Below the pieces are notes generated by a model that was given only the letters and a program-made list of their open reading frames with translations, had not been told where the DNA came from and made no database searches. Position numbers and translations under genes: made by a program. From Spinellus fusiger (taxonomy: Eukaryota > Mucoromycota > Mucoromycetes > Mucorales > Phycomycetaceae): a stretch of 64,000 nt of DNA. Where the stretch lies: the NCBI GenBank assembly GCA_025094145.1, contig JALLLS010000004.1:496001-560000 (forward strand), given 5' to 3'. Numbering within the stretch: position 1 is the stretch's first letter; each line of letters begins with the position of its first letter. Below, one piece after another: positions 43,887 through 57,000 of this stretch.

Positions 43887-45141
43887 AACAAATACTCAGC
43901 GAATTTCTATATATGAAAGAACAAAGATACACACATCTTACATTAATAATATTACATCTCAATTTGGGAATCGTCTCTGAGGGAAAATGGCACCCATCTA
44001 GAGTACTCTTGTAGACATCACAGAAGAAAATATGGTGACTAAAGATACTATTAGAAACAAGAAAAAATTCAAATTTTTTTGTTTATACCTCTCTCTTTTC
44101 TCCTTAGTAATCGCCGAAGTCTCTGTTGAATGACTGATGGAAACTCATAATACAAGTAAACTATCTAAAAAGTGATATAGTGTATCCTATTGGATTTTGT
44201 CATGCAAAATAGATTATAATGACTAATTTTACTATGAACAATGACTATAAAATATTATTGATTATCTAATTTCATTTTTCTGAATCGTCCAATTCATTAT
44301 TATTATTTATCATAGCCTAATTTTAGAGTAAAAGCATGTATGAAGCCATGATAACCATGGATGCATGCTGATTAACTAAAAGAAGTTCATCGGAATTTAA
44401 ATCGGCTTATTCACTCTTAAAAGTTACTATCACAACAGCACTACCAACAGTGTCACATTATTTTTAGTCTGCTTAACAAGTAAATACTTCCACCAATGAA
44501 CATATTTAGTGTTTAGACAGGTGAATTGAATCCAATCTGTTATGATTTGTGTATTTAAACACCTTATTCTCTAATGTAAGGTCTATTTGTTGATAGCACC
44601 TATGCATCGATAGAGACTAACTAAATACTTCTTTCTCAATGGTATATTAGTATGATTGTTTTGTTTTTTCAAGCACACTTTCTTTAGATGCACGGACGAC
44701 ACTATTTCCCTGTTTTAATCAATTTAGGGGACAGTTCTCTTCCTTATTTGCAGTCATAAAACAAGTAGCAGCAGCACAGCCACTCATGGGATAGATATAT
44801 TACTCGGGATTATACTAGTGTGAGTGGCAACAAGACCCTTACTTAGGCTTGTAAGGAAGGTCTGCTCCGTTCCTGTATGGCTACTCCTCTCGGATTATGC
44901 TTTAATATAATAGATTCCAAGCATCCCTACAGGCAGAAGCAGGCAAAGTACTATAGTTATGGAATTATGTTTTCTTCTTCTTTATTCAAAGTACACCTAT
45001 ACATGATTCTATATAAATCAAGACCTATGTATACATGCAGACCAAAGTATAAATATAGATAAAGGACTATGTTGAATAAATAAGAATGGCCATTCATAGA
45101 GATCAATGATATGAGCCTAGTGTGACCCAGTCTAGGGTGCA
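43887..45141. other. Spacer at the right edge of the transposon island
   Basis: AT-rich DNA; no supported gene or element was recognised. Confidence 0.5.
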
Positions 45142-45788
45142 ATGGGTATGGCTACAGTGTCTTCTTGTGACTGTTTTGTGTATGCCATGGCCAATGTCTT
45201 TACCCGTGGAACCCACCCAAGCACTGTGTATCGAATTACTTACTCTGAAAACAACCTCGGCGTTCTCTACCTCCTTGCCCCACTCCATGCTTTTGACTCG
45301 ATCAGAAACTACCAGAGGCACGCCCATAAAAAAGGAGAAAGAAAGAGAATGATGACGTGGGAGTACGTGTTGTCTTTGTAGCAATAGCGAGTGCATCAGT
45401 TGAAAATATACGCTCAGCCTTAGCGCTGCGACTCTTTCTATTCCCTTTCTCCAGCATGTATTGTATGCGATTCTTCGTGCCTCTCTTATTACTGCCTTTT
45501 CCCGATGCACCGCCTATCTTTGTTATTCTCTTCCTCATCTCATTTTTCCTTCATCAAAAGCCCTGGTAAGGCCCCGTCGTTGAAATAGCAGTCAAACTCA
45601 TTCCGTCTAGTATTTATTGTACTCTGCTGCTGATTGCCTTGTTCTCGTCCACATGCTACTGGGGACAAGGCCGCTGTTGGGTTGATATTCAGAGTCCAAG
45701 CCTATTCCATGTGCGTCCTCATTCCAATGCAACATTTGGAGACCATGACGGTTGGTGGAATTGGAAAGTCACTTTGCCTCTCCAGCAC
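45142..45788 (+). other. Possible multi-exon membrane-protein gene or 5' exons
   Basis: Three protein-like stretches appear. The first, from 45142, reads SSCDCFVYAMANVFTRGTHP and then NNLGVLYLLAPLHAFDSIRN. A hydrophobic one (~45440-45567) resembles membrane spans. The last (~45613-45788) contains TCYWGQGRCWVDIQSP and GDHDGWWNWKVTLPLQ and stops at 45788. I could not join them with convincing splice sites. They could be a small separate gene or alternative 5' exons of the hydrolase. A further open stretch at ~45780-45870 (SVGLVNREVSIIGCVSIVRL) reads in another frame and might belong to the hydrolase. Confidence 0.35.
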
Positions 45789-45993
45789 TAAAAGTGTCTG
45801 TGGGCTTGGTAAATAGAGAGGTGTCTATTATTGGCTGTGTTTCTATTGTACGACTTGTCCCATACAAAACGAGGTGGTCTTGTTCTTGTCCTCTCTTCTT
45901 TTCTTTTTCCTCTGTTCTTTTCTTTATTATTATTTCATCTTCTCACTTCACTTATATATATATATATTAATAAACAAAACAAAAGAACCTCTC

Positions 45994-47671
45994 ATGAACG
46001 GCCTACGATCTGCCATTCGAAAAAAGGTGCCTTCCTCCACTGCCATTAAATTACTCCGAAGAGTGTTTGCTCTGCCTGCACCTGCTGCCCGTCTTATTTT
46101 AAATGACATTACTCGACCAAGAAAATCACATAAACCATGGATATGGCGAGTGCTTAAACACCCAGCATGGTCTGGTTGTTGGATTGGTGATGGTATTCAT
46201 GGACTAAGCGAGGGTCAGCTCCACAGTAGAATTGAGGCTGCTGATGTCATTATATTCAATGTACATGGTAAGAAAGAATGATCTACATTGATCTTCATCT
46301 ATGCCCTATCAAAGAGATGAAAGAAAATGGAAAAGTAAATTACTAAGCTATTTATATGTTTATGTGTATCCTTGTAAATTGTACACTCATCACTATATTT
46401 CTTTATATGGACACTTAGGTGGTGGATTTCGTATCGGAAGTTGTACAATGTACATGGATACACATTTGGCATGGCTCACAGCACTCACAGCAAAATATGG
46501 GGTACGAGCTCTTATTATGTCGGTGGACTATAGGTAAGCTATGGATATATTATGGAAAGAAGAAGGGGAGAAAAAAGAAAAGAAAAGAAAAAAGGCATTG
46601 AGATGGAGGTATGAGAATGACAGTGGATAGGAAAATAGCAGTGAAGAATGATGATTTGGAATGAAAATTGGGATTGGGATTGGGATTGGGAGGAGGAAGG
46701 AGTCTGTAAGAAAGAAAAGGGGCGGCAGACTGGCTCAAGGGAGAAAACTTACACTAATGTCTGGGTGTGTTTATAGATTAGCACCCGAACATAAATACCC
46801 GAGCCCTATTGAAGATATCATGCGTGCTTATGAATACCTTACTCAAGATCTTAAAGTCCACAACAGTAAAATCCTTGTTACTGGTGATTCTGCAGGTGCT
46901 GCTCTTCTATTGGAAATGCTGTTTGTTACCCATGATCCTAGTATGTTTGACATAATAACAGACGATCCTACAGGCCATGATAATGCCTATTTAATTGAGT
47001 TACCCCGCCCTGCTGCATGTGTACTGGTGTCTCCATTGGTGACAGACGAAACAACATCAGAATCATGGAGAGATAATGTGAAGTACGACTATATTACACA
47101 GCATACCGCTAGAGTAATCAAGCGGGACTATATCAGTGCTTTGTCTGATCCTGAAATGTCAACAGAGTATGACCGGTTGCTAGGGATTGCTAAACTTGAG
47201 ACTGGCTTTCGAGACTTCCTGCCTCCCTATGTATTGATGTTTGTGGGTGATAAAGAGGTGATGAGAGACGACTGTATAGCCCTGGCAAAAAAGGCACAGA
47301 TGGACGGTGTATATTGGCAGACTGTGATGGAGGACTGTGTTCATGATTGGTTCTGTGTCAGAGAAGTTGTGAAGGATAAAACTATATTGGACAGGGCAGA
47401 CAATACATTTGTTGACTTTGTATACCATGCTGTGGTGAAGCAAAGAGAAACAGGAGACACCATTGGAGATTTTGATTACCGAGACAGTGAACCCCTGGAG
47501 GCAGTCATGGAAGACGAAGAAGAAAACAAGGTGGAAGACGATGATGACGATAAGTTCTATAGCTCAACCACAGGCAGTGATTATTCTGTGGAAGGTGTAT
47601 TAAAGCGAATTGAGTCGTTTGGCATTGATGAAGATGATATAAGACACACTTCTCCGACAGTCTATGTCTAA
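45994..47671 (+). CDS. Alpha/beta hydrolase, hormone-sensitive-lipase type
   Basis: Three exons (45994-46267, 46419-46533, 46777-47671) sum to 1284 nt, giving 427 aa. The oxyanion motif HGGGF is at residues 91-95, split across the first intron. The nucleophile is Ser168 in VTGDSAGAALL, the conserved DYRLAPEHKYPSP lies before it, and a later DCVHDWF supplies the likely catalytic His. This order (HGGG, DYRLAPE, GDSAG) defines the HSL/alpha-beta hydrolase 3 group, which cleaves acyl esters. The C-terminal tail is acidic (EDEEENKVEDDDDD) and not part of the fold. The start at 45994 gives a consistent frame, but upstream coding-like stretches suggest a longer form with an N-terminal membrane part is possible. 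Intron 2 contains ATTGGG repeats. Confidence 0.85.
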
Positions 47672-48214
47672 CTACATGCATACTGATGGATATATTCCCC
47701 TTCCTCCTCTTTTTTTTTCCACATTGGAACTGCGGTTGAACAAAAAAGAACAAAAGAAAAGAAAAAGAGCAAGAAGTCCAATGCCAGAGTATGCTTATTT
47801 GTATCTAATGATATCAGTATATGTTTATTGGAGTAATTTTTATGAACCCTTTCTATAAGTGCCATCTATGTGTACAGACCTGCATAATTGCTTATGTTTC
47901 TGGGCATAGATCTATGCATGTCTTTAGACTAGTGTTATTTTTGCTCATTTTAATATAAAATGTCCCTGTAAACATAGGCTCTATAATATAATACATTTAC
48001 ATAACATTTCCTTTTTACCCTCTCTCCCCTTCAAAAATGACCTATAGGTTCTGTTTACCTACATTGGCCAGCAAATTCTACCAAGAACAAGACAGCTGCT
48101 CATGGGATTATATTCCTCAGTCTCTCTTTTTTATAGTTTCCCTCTTTTTTGATACATTTTCTTTTCCCTTTCTTTTTTCTTCTTTCTTTCTTGTTGTTTA
48201 TTTATTTATTGCCA
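47672..48214. other. Intergenic between hydrolase and STIMATE-like gene
   Basis: Contains the 3' UTR of the hydrolase and a long CT-rich leader (48120-48200) before the next start. No gene was seen. Confidence 0.5.
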
Positions 48215-49229
48215 ATGCCTATATCACCCCTTATTCCCTTCCTTACAGACTCATTAGCAACCCCACCTGTGGATCCTATTCGGACGTGCAGCAACCACTA
48301 TCAAAGCAACACTGTAAAATGTACATTATTAGACAGTTTCGCTATTGCTGTTCAATTTACTTTAGCAATCACTATCTTTCTTGCTCTTCTTTTTAAGCGG
48401 TACAAAGAAAGACCACAGCGGCCCGTGCGGATATGGTAACGTAGTACTATTCTACCTGGAATAAGCACACCCTTGGATATCTTTTCTCTGTTTTTAGCTA
48501 TGTAGTTATGTAGTTATGTAGTTATGTAGTTATGTAGTTATGTGTGTGTGTGTGTATCTATTCGTAGGCTCATACTTCTATTTCTATTTTCTATCTATTA
48601 GGGCACTCGATCTTAGCAAGCAATGTGTGGGTGCTGGTGTTATTCATCTTCTCAACCTCATCATTAGCTATTTATCAGGACAATCTCTCGATGGTCTACA
48701 AACCAATCTGTGCGTATGGTATTTTCTCAACACAGCCATTGATACAACACTGGGGGTGGCTATACTATGGTTCTGGTTGCAACTGCTGACACAATTCGCA
48801 GTGTGGTCAGAAATAGCACCAGAAGGATACACCCCATCACAAAATACTACAAAACATTGGTGGTTTGAGACAAGTGTATTTGTCACAGCAGAAATATTGA
48901 TGAAGTTGTGTGTGGTGGGGCTATTCCACGCTCTTCCCCTCTTTGCCATTGCAGAGACACTCTTGGCATGGACAGGTGACAATGGTCGGCATCAAGTAGT
49001 ATTTGTCATGCTAATGTAAGTCTTTCTTTCTTCTTATTCCAATGACTTGCACTGATATGAAACGATTAGATTCCCATTGCTGACGAATTGTGCACAATTC
49101 TGGTTAGTGGATACTATGCTCATGAAAAAAGCACCAGTAAGAAAGTCCTGTTTGGAGGCCAACCCAGTGTCTTTTGACAGTGATTATTCTGGAAGACACA
49201 AGTCTTCATCGTATGGGTCATTTCGGTGA
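48215..49229 (+). CDS. STIMATE/YPL162C-like multipass membrane protein
   Basis: Three exons (48215-48435, 48602-49015, 49070-49229) sum to 795 nt, giving 264 aa. At least four hydrophobic segments are visible (LLDSFAIAVQFTLAITIFLA; VGAGVIHLLNLIISYL; FLNTAIDTTLGVAILWFWLQ; VFVTAEILMKLCVVGLFHAL). The block RRPxRIW-like RPVRIW-ALDLSKQCVGAGVIH followed by a CxWYFLNTAIDTTLG block matches animal STIMATE (TMEM110) and the yeast vacuolar membrane protein YPL162C. STIMATE acts at ER-plasma membrane contacts in store-operated calcium entry; in fungi the role is not established. The last exon adds a soluble Ser-rich tail. Intron 1 contains a GTAGTTAT tandem repeat. Confidence 0.85.
48500..48542 (+). repeat. 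8-bp tandem repeat (GTAGTTAT) in intron
   Basis: Five units of GTAGTTAT are followed by a short GT run, inside intron 1 of the STIMATE-like gene. Confidence 0.9.
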
Positions 49230-50164
49230 TATCATGCAGTGGAGTAAAAACAAAAACAAAAGGCTTCTCAAGTGATAAACAAAAGTTAGCCATGTATACA
49301 CTCTGTAAACACTAGTCTGAAAATTCAACTTTATCACTTTAAAATGATATCTTTAGTATAGATCCCTTCTTTTCTTTTACAATATTATTTCAATGTAGGT
49401 AAATTCATGATGATGAATAGTAAATCTATTAAACAAAACAGGGCCAACTATCACTATAATGGAGTTGAGTTTGAAGATTAAAGAGCAATAGGATTGTGAA
49501 AAAGAGAGCGGTGTATTTCACTGTTGACATATCTCTTCGTGCATACAATAAGAACCACGTATAATAACAGACACGCTTTCTCCATAGCAACCCTCTCCAG
49601 TCAATAAGATCCTTTGTTTCAGCTAAAGTAGAGTCTAGCTCCTTATTAGGTGTTTTCTACCTTTTTTTTGTATGGTTACCATTTGTTGCTATCCTAACGA
49701 ATTTATCCACCTGCTCTTTTGCACTTTGTTCTTCTTCATAAACACACATACTTGTTTATCTACTGTCTTACATAATAGGCAGACACTAAACCTTTCTTTA
49801 TTTACAGTCAATGGATGATGACGACAATAGTAGTAATAATAAATAACCTTTTTTGTTTTCCTGTCAATACTCTAATTATGTAGTCTAATGATACTGTAAG
49901 GCTTAAACTGGACAATAACATCCACTAGACTCGTCATAGAAGAGAGAGAGAGGAAATGACTCGAGTGTCATTGCACCACTATAGCTCATCCTATTCTTCT
50001 ATTCCCGAGTACAATATATACCTAAAGGAGAATATCGATGCTTGTGACTTTTTAGCATGAAACGTCAAGGGGCATAGATAGAATGTTTGTTGGCAATTCT
50101 TTTATTTTCTGTCTATTTATATTTCCTTTTTCCTTCTTTTAGATAAGAAAATATTATTGCTGGA
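49230..50164. other. Intergenic upstream of exchanger gene
   Basis: No gene was seen. The pyrimidine-rich DNA near 50100-50145 is probably the leader. Confidence 0.5.
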
Positions 50165-53100
50165 ATGGACTCTGAAGAAAGTAATACAAAGGATCAACCA
50201 AGAAGTACATCCAAGTATGGGTCAGTGCCTGGTAATTCTATAGACAGAGCAGAACGATCAATCAAGAGCCAACTTCTATCCAAAAAAGGTGTTAAGAAAA
50301 AGGAGGAGGAAGAGGAGGAAGAAGAGGAGGAAGAAGAAGAGGAAGATTATTCTTCTAAAAGCCAGGATACTTTTAATGCTGAGTATGATCATTCAAAGCA
50401 TGAGAATCATGATCCTGTAACTTCAAAATCTCGTCGTCGTGCTCGTCATCAAACTGGAGAAGAGGGTTATAATAGTGACAGTAGATCCTCTGTCAGTTCA
50501 GAAAGAGAAATCACATTAAAAGACAGGCAAGATGTGTGTATAAATTGTTACAAACCACCCTGCCAAATGTTGCTCTTACTAATGTAGTTTACAGGCCATT
50601 AACAAACAACATCCCTTTGGTCTTCCTCTTTGGAAACCAGCCCTATACAAAAAGTCTCGATCTGTGGTGCGCAAAGCCAATAGCTCTCTTCATGCATCAC
50701 CTTCTTCTTCGCCTGAATTCTTTCTTAATCCCGGCAATCTTCTTTGGCTAGTTGTGTTTGGGTGGTGGTTGTCTCTTGTGACATTCATCATTTCTCTCAT
50801 CTTGATATGTATCCCACCTAATGGCAAACTGTATAGCCTAGTCATGCGTCAATTGTCCTTTTACTTGTTATGGCCCTTTGGTCGTTATGTAGAGAGGCTT
50901 GTAGATATCAAACCATCAACGCTAGAAGGACAGTCTTCACAACAGGACGAAGAAAGTGGCTTGCTAAGTGGGAAAATAAAAAAGAACCACTGGATTGAAG
51001 TATTAAAATCAGGTCCTGCTGCTTGGCTTTATTATGTTCTGTTCTTTGGTATCATCGGTAGGTTCAATAACAGTGGTTTATGCCTTTATCACCACGATTA
51101 ATAATGAACACTTTATAAGCTCCTTTACTTTTACTGGTTTCTACTCTCTGCTGGATGTGTGTTATTACTATTCCAATGGCAAAGCTCAATTATATTCTTG
51201 TACGCCACCTGCGCCGCCACCCCCTAAGTCTTAGATTTAGATCAAGCCAAGACTCTCCATTAGCCTCTTGTCAGCCTACAGTTATTCTCCTATGTACTTA
51301 CCAGGCCTTTGGACTTCAGTACTACAAGTACACCTATGACGGAATCAATATCATGTTCATCAATCTACTGCCAATAGTGTTCTTTGTTCTGTTGGATGAC
51401 TATGTGCTGAAGAAACACTGGCCAGATGCACTGATCACCTCTCCTGCTGTTGTGTTCTCTCTCTCACTGGCCTCTGTGATCCCACTGTCCTATTTCATTG
51501 GTATGGGTGTGAGCTCTGTCTCTGCCCAGAGTAGTATGGGTGTAGGAGCTGTCATCAATGCTACTTTTGGTAGTATCATCGAAATCATTCTGTATAGTGT
51601 TGCTTTGATGAGTGGAAAGAGCAGTTTGGTAGAAGGATCTTTGATTGGTAGTATTCTTGCTGGTGTTCTTCTCTTGCCTGGATTTTCAATGATCAGTAGT
51701 GGTGCAAAGAGAAAAGAACAACGATTTAATGCCAAGAGTGCAGGTAAGAAGAGAAAGAAAGAATTAATAATCTCATACCACTTATTATAGGTGTTACCTC
51801 GACCATGTTAATTATGGCCATTATTGGTGCTCTTTCTCCAACATTATTTTATCAAATGTTTGGATCTGTAAGTAGTGCTTAGAGTTCTATTTATTTAATC
51901 TCTATTGTAGTTTGAATTACTTTGCACAGGGTGTCCAGAAACAGCAGAAAAGAGTCAAGTAGAATGCTCAAGATGTTATTTTGATCAAATGGATCCACTC
52001 AATGATCCTGTTTTTGAATCCAGTGTTAAACCCTTCATGTGGATCTGTGCTGCCATTCTACCCTCGGTAAAATAATAATAATAGGATAATAGAAGAAAGG
52101 ATAAACTTAACTCTGAGCTTAGGCCTATCTGATTGGACTTGTGTTCAGTCTTCACACTCATGTCGATATGGTGTGGAAGACACCTACTCATCAAACTGAA
52201 AGACATTATCATAAACTGCTTCCCCACCCCCTTTCTCACATGGTACAGGCACGGCCTCTTTCTTCTGGATCTGCACCCGAGCTCACAAGCAGTAAGTTCA
52301 ATGAACAAAAAAAATACATCTTCTTGGAAAGATATATGCTCACTTTACGTATTGATTGACTTATAACACCTACAGACCTCCTTGATACAACAACTCATCC
52401 TAATCCTGTCATCCCAGCAGTGATTCATACTAATCATATCTCTTCTTATGAAGGATATGTTCATGCAAAAGAGCCTGAGGAAGAGGAGGAAGAAGAGGCT
52501 GGTGGACATGACTCTCCCAATTGGAGTAAAACAAAGAGTTTTACTATTTTATTTGCATGTACATTACTGTACTCTCTTATTGCTGAAATTCTTGTGGACA
52601 CTGTTGATCTAGTTATGAGTAGTTTGGTAGTAGATGAGAAATTCCTTGGGTTGACTCTCTTTGCACTGGTAAATAAGAGGGCTGACAAGACACATAGATT
52701 TAACATGTACTATAGGTGCCTAATATTACAGAGTTTATGAATGCTATTTCTTTTGCACTCAATGGCAATGTTGTTCTCAGGTAAGCCCAATGATTATAGA
52801 TGTTGTTAGGGAAAAATAGTTCCCCTCTTTCATTTATATTTATACCTCTCTATTTATCTATCTATTAATATATACTGACTTTTTTTCCCCTCCCCTTGTC
52901 GCTCTTCTCCTGCTTTTGTCCCCCTTGTATATATTATATAAAATTGGATACTCTCATAGTATGGAGATCGGATCTGCATACGCTCTACAAGTCTGTCTTC
53001 TTCAGATTCCAGCCATGGTTGCGTTTTCTCTGTGGTACAACTGGGACAAGGAGGAACTTGCACGTTATACATTTAGGTAATTCTTTTGATCTGAAATGGT

Positions 53101-53338
53101 TATAGATGAAGACTCACACATTATACATAGTCTTATCTTTCCTCGATGGGATGTAATTTCTGTTATATTTTCCGTTTTTTTGCTTACTTACACTTATCAA
53201 GAAGGCAAAGCCAATTACTTTAAAGGATCCATTCTCATTCTTAGTTACTTTGTGCTTATGGCTGGATTTTACTATATTCCACCCTTCTCCAACAAGAGTA
53301 TCCTTGTTGGTTATAACCCTATTGCTCACAAGTCCTAA
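50165..53338 (+). CDS. VNX1-like: VNX1-type vacuolar cation/proton exchanger (CaCA/CAX family)
   Basis: Ten exons (50165-50533, 50595-51057, 51120-51743, 51791-51867, 51911-52066, 52123-52291, 52376-52668, 52716-52780, 52960-53076, 53131-53338) sum to 2541 nt, giving 846 aa. A hydrophilic N-terminus with a poly-Glu run leads to the family block INKQHPFGLPLWKPALYKKS. About a dozen membrane spans follow. The two exchanger repeats are visible: GVGAVINATFGSIIEIILY, and later LVPNITEFMNAISFALNG. Between them is a long cytosolic loop with EEEEEEEAGGHDSP. Yeast Vnx1 exchanges Na+ or K+ (and poorly Ca2+) for protons at the vacuole; substrate choice here is inferred from overall resemblance, not measured. 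Most splice sites are standard GTAAG/TAG or CAG; the exon-1 donor (GTGTGT) is weaker. Confidence 0.9.
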
Positions 53339-54065
53339 TATAAAGAGGACACGTTGCTAAAATCCTTATTGTTTTCAAATTTTACATGGAGTGAGGGAGT
53401 GAGTGGCAGGCAAAGAAAGGGGGACAAGGAGGACAAGGAGGAGAGCGAAATAGTAATAGTAATAATGATAATAATGATAATAATAATAATAATAGTAGTA
53501 GATAGAAAAGATAGAAAAGTAAAAGAGAGATGTATATTAGTATATAGGTATATGTTGGTAAAATACTATACAATGCAGTGTATTTGTATGTATAGCTATC
53601 TGTCTATATGTATATCTGTCTGTCTGTCTGTCTGTCTATCTATATTTCTAATGTGTGGTGGTATCTTTTGCATAAGTATATTTGGGAGGGAAGAGAAAGA
53701 GAAAAAGAAAAAGACAGTAAGATAAGGCGTCTTAGCAAGATGACTTCCAAGTGTCTGTTCATGAGCCTTATCTTACGCTTGTGCTCCTGCATTCATCTCG
53801 AACACAGCCCCTTCAACACACTCTCCCTATCTCTACAATTTTACAGCTATTCTTCTTCAATTTTCTTTTCCCTTTTGTTGTTTCTTATTATGATTTAAAA
53901 CCTTTTATTTATTTTGTTTTTGTTTTAACGCTCTCACGTCGAAACCTTACATTGTCCAAGCGACTCTCTTTATCAGCAAAAGAATCTATTAATAATAGTA
54001 ATAATAAGTAAATAAAAGCATCTGATAAAAGAATATCTAGAAAGATATAAAATCATCCACATTTC
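53339..54065. other. Intergenic with microsatellites
   Basis: Contains an (AAT/GAT)-rich run at 53450-53500 and a TGTC/TATC run at ~53585-53645. The last ~200 bp are T-rich and probably hold the chitin synthase promoter. No gene was seen. Confidence 0.5.
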
Positions 54066-57000
54066 ATGTCTGCCACCAATCTCGCTCAACTTCCTGATGA
54101 TGCACTGCTTGAAGACACCAATGAAGAAGTCTGTCAACTATTGCAAGAACGCTTTAAACAAAACAAACCTTACACTCTTCTCGGAAACCATCGACTTATT
54201 GTGGTGAATCCTTATAAACCACTCGACTTACTCAATGACATTACACTCCAAGCCTATGCTAATCATGGATACAAAGACCTTCTTGCAGCTACAGATGGGT
54301 TTGCCGCACCAGAACCCCATATCTATGAACTCGCCACGCGTGTTTACTTTATTATGAGACGTAGAGGAAAAGATCAGGCTATTGTTCTAAGGTAAATAAA
54401 AGAAAAGTACAAAGTTATTTTCTATTTTCTATCTTGTATATGCTCATCTTGATCAAAGTAATATTAATGTTAATATTAATGAATCTATAGTGGTGTTTCT
54501 GGATCTGGAAAATCTACAACTCACCGGCATATTCTCAATGAACTTTTACTGCTCTCTACACATACAAGGAGAGAAGACAAAGTACGTCAGCAAATCGTCA
54601 GTGTCAATACTATTGTTGATGCATTTACAACAGCAGCTACAACAGACAATATTGTAGCCTCGCGTATTGGCAAATTCCATTCACTTCAATTCAATGAAAG
54701 AGGAAGAATTGTCGGCTCTCACTTGGCAGTTTATTTACTCGATAAGTTTAGAGTCACTAGGCAACAAACGGCAGCCAATTACCATGTTTTTCATCAATTG
54801 TTGACAGGGACAAGCACAGATGAAAAAGTAGCCTTCCATATTCATCATACTGCAGATCACTTTGCCTACTTGAAGCATACGTTTGGAACAGCCATGGCCC
54901 GAGACGAATTTGCATTTGGAGATCTCAAAGCTGCACTCAAGACGTGTGGATTCAAGACAAAAACAGTGGCTCACATGTGTCAGCTTCTTGCTGCCATTCT
55001 TCATCTCGGTAATGTTCAGTTTGTAGATGCTAACAAGCATCATTTTGGAGGGGGTACATCCTCTTCTTTTTCATCACAAGAGTCATGTCGAGTCAAAAAC
55101 AAAGATACTTTGTCACTTGTAGCAGCTGCGCTCGGAGTAGCCACTGCCAAACTTGAAAACACTTTGACCCATAAACTGAAGCTTATTGGAAAAGAGTTTT
55201 GCACTGCATTTCTTACTGTGGAGACAGCGACTGAACAAAGAGATTCTCTTGCTAGAGCCCTCTATACAGTACTAGTGTTATGGATTGTGGATAGTTTGAA
55301 CCAAAAATTAAGCGCCTCGAATTATACAAGCAACATTAGTATTTTGGATCCTATGGGCATTCGAACGACTCACCCAACAGCATGCTCCCTTCATGATCTT
55401 TGCCTTACTTTTGCAGAAGAAAGAATTCATCAATACCTACTGGAAAGAACATTTGATCCTACCAGTATACCAAATCAAGCTCGTCATGATGATGGCCTTG
55501 TTCTTCCACCAGTGATGCCAGATAGCTTCTTTGACTCATCACTTCCATTCTTTTTGGGCACTCATGCTAACAAGTATGCTCTTGTTCCTTTGATGAACCA
55601 TGAATCCCAGCGTTTTCAGGCTTATGCTTTAGATGCTACTGATTCACACATGCTATCCACACTGTTTCAAAAGAAAAAAGCGTCCGCCAATAAGCCTGAT
55701 AAAGAAAACGACTACCATGCATTGAGACAACCTTCTACACCTTCGTATAGCTTCGCAATCCAACACTTTGGCAGTCATGTTGTTGATTATTCTGTAGATG
55801 GGTTCTTGGAGAGTAATCTTGATGCTCTCTCACCTGATTTTATCCATTTATTTCGTTACAGCTGTACCAACACATTTGTACATGATTTGTTTGCCAGTGC
55901 TGTATTATCAACCGAAGTACATCCTCGTGATGAACGAACTATTATCAAGGCCCAACTCCCAACGCAACCCAAAGATGGTCAATGGATTGTCTCTAGAACA
56001 CTTACACCTACTTCAGCACCAACCTCCATCACAACTTCTACTTCTACGCCCGCACCTTCAAATGAGCCCATAAAGGAATCTACAAGTGAGCCTATCATGG
56101 CTACAGTGCTTGACCAAGTGGTCAACAGTATGGAAAATTTAACCCAAGTTCTCTCTACAATGCGTCTGTTTGAAGTACTCCATATTCGCCCAAATAACCA
56201 GCAACTTTCAGATTACTTTGATCCTACTATTGTCCAAGACCAGCTCAGAACCCTCAAAATATTGGCCTATGGAAAACACAGTGTACATTACGACACACTT
56301 TACAGCTACAGCTTCACTGACTTTTTAAATCGATACCGACACCTTATCCATGCATTTCCTTTTGATGAACGGCAAGAAGACGACCGTGATACAGTTGTGC
56401 GTCTTATCAATATGATGCACTGGACAAATCAACAAGTTCAGATAGGCCATCGACATATCTGGCTTTCCTTTGATATATGGCGTGATCTTGAGAATCATCT
56501 CAGAGCCCTCGAAAAGGAAGCACGGATTCGTGAAAAGGAAAGATTGGCTGCCATTGAGGCAGAGCGAGAAGCCGCCGCCGCCGCCATGGCCGCCGCTGTT
56601 GCTGCTGCTGCAGAAGCTGAGGCCGAAGCAGAAGCAGAAGCCGCTGCTATGGCTGCTGCTGCCGCTGATGCAATTGCTAGTGCTGCTGCTGCGGCAGCGG
56701 CTGAGGCAGTGGCAGCAGCAGCTGTGGAAGCAGCTACAGAACGGTGGTCCAACGAGCACCATAAGCATGATAATCCATTTGAAGATGATGCTCGATCGGA
56801 TCTTTATTCTTCTAATGACTTTTATGATGATAGAACTGATTCTGAAGAATATCCAGATGGAGAACATGGCAACAAGGGTGCGGAGAGCCAGTGGGGAGAA
56901 GAAGAAGATAACAGAGGATTAGCAGACGGGTAATTCTTTTTTTCTTTTCTTTTTTTCTTTTCTCTATCTACCTATAGGTTCATAAGTATGTAAGTGTGTA

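Noticed and set aside
45103..45510. 135-aa minus-strand ORF
   Set aside because: The composition looks random and no motif was seen; the plus strand is more protein-like here, though also uncertain.
56325..56867. 180-aa minus-strand ORF inside the chitin synthase
   Set aside because: It is produced by the antisense of the Ala/Glu repeat and has no recognisable domain.
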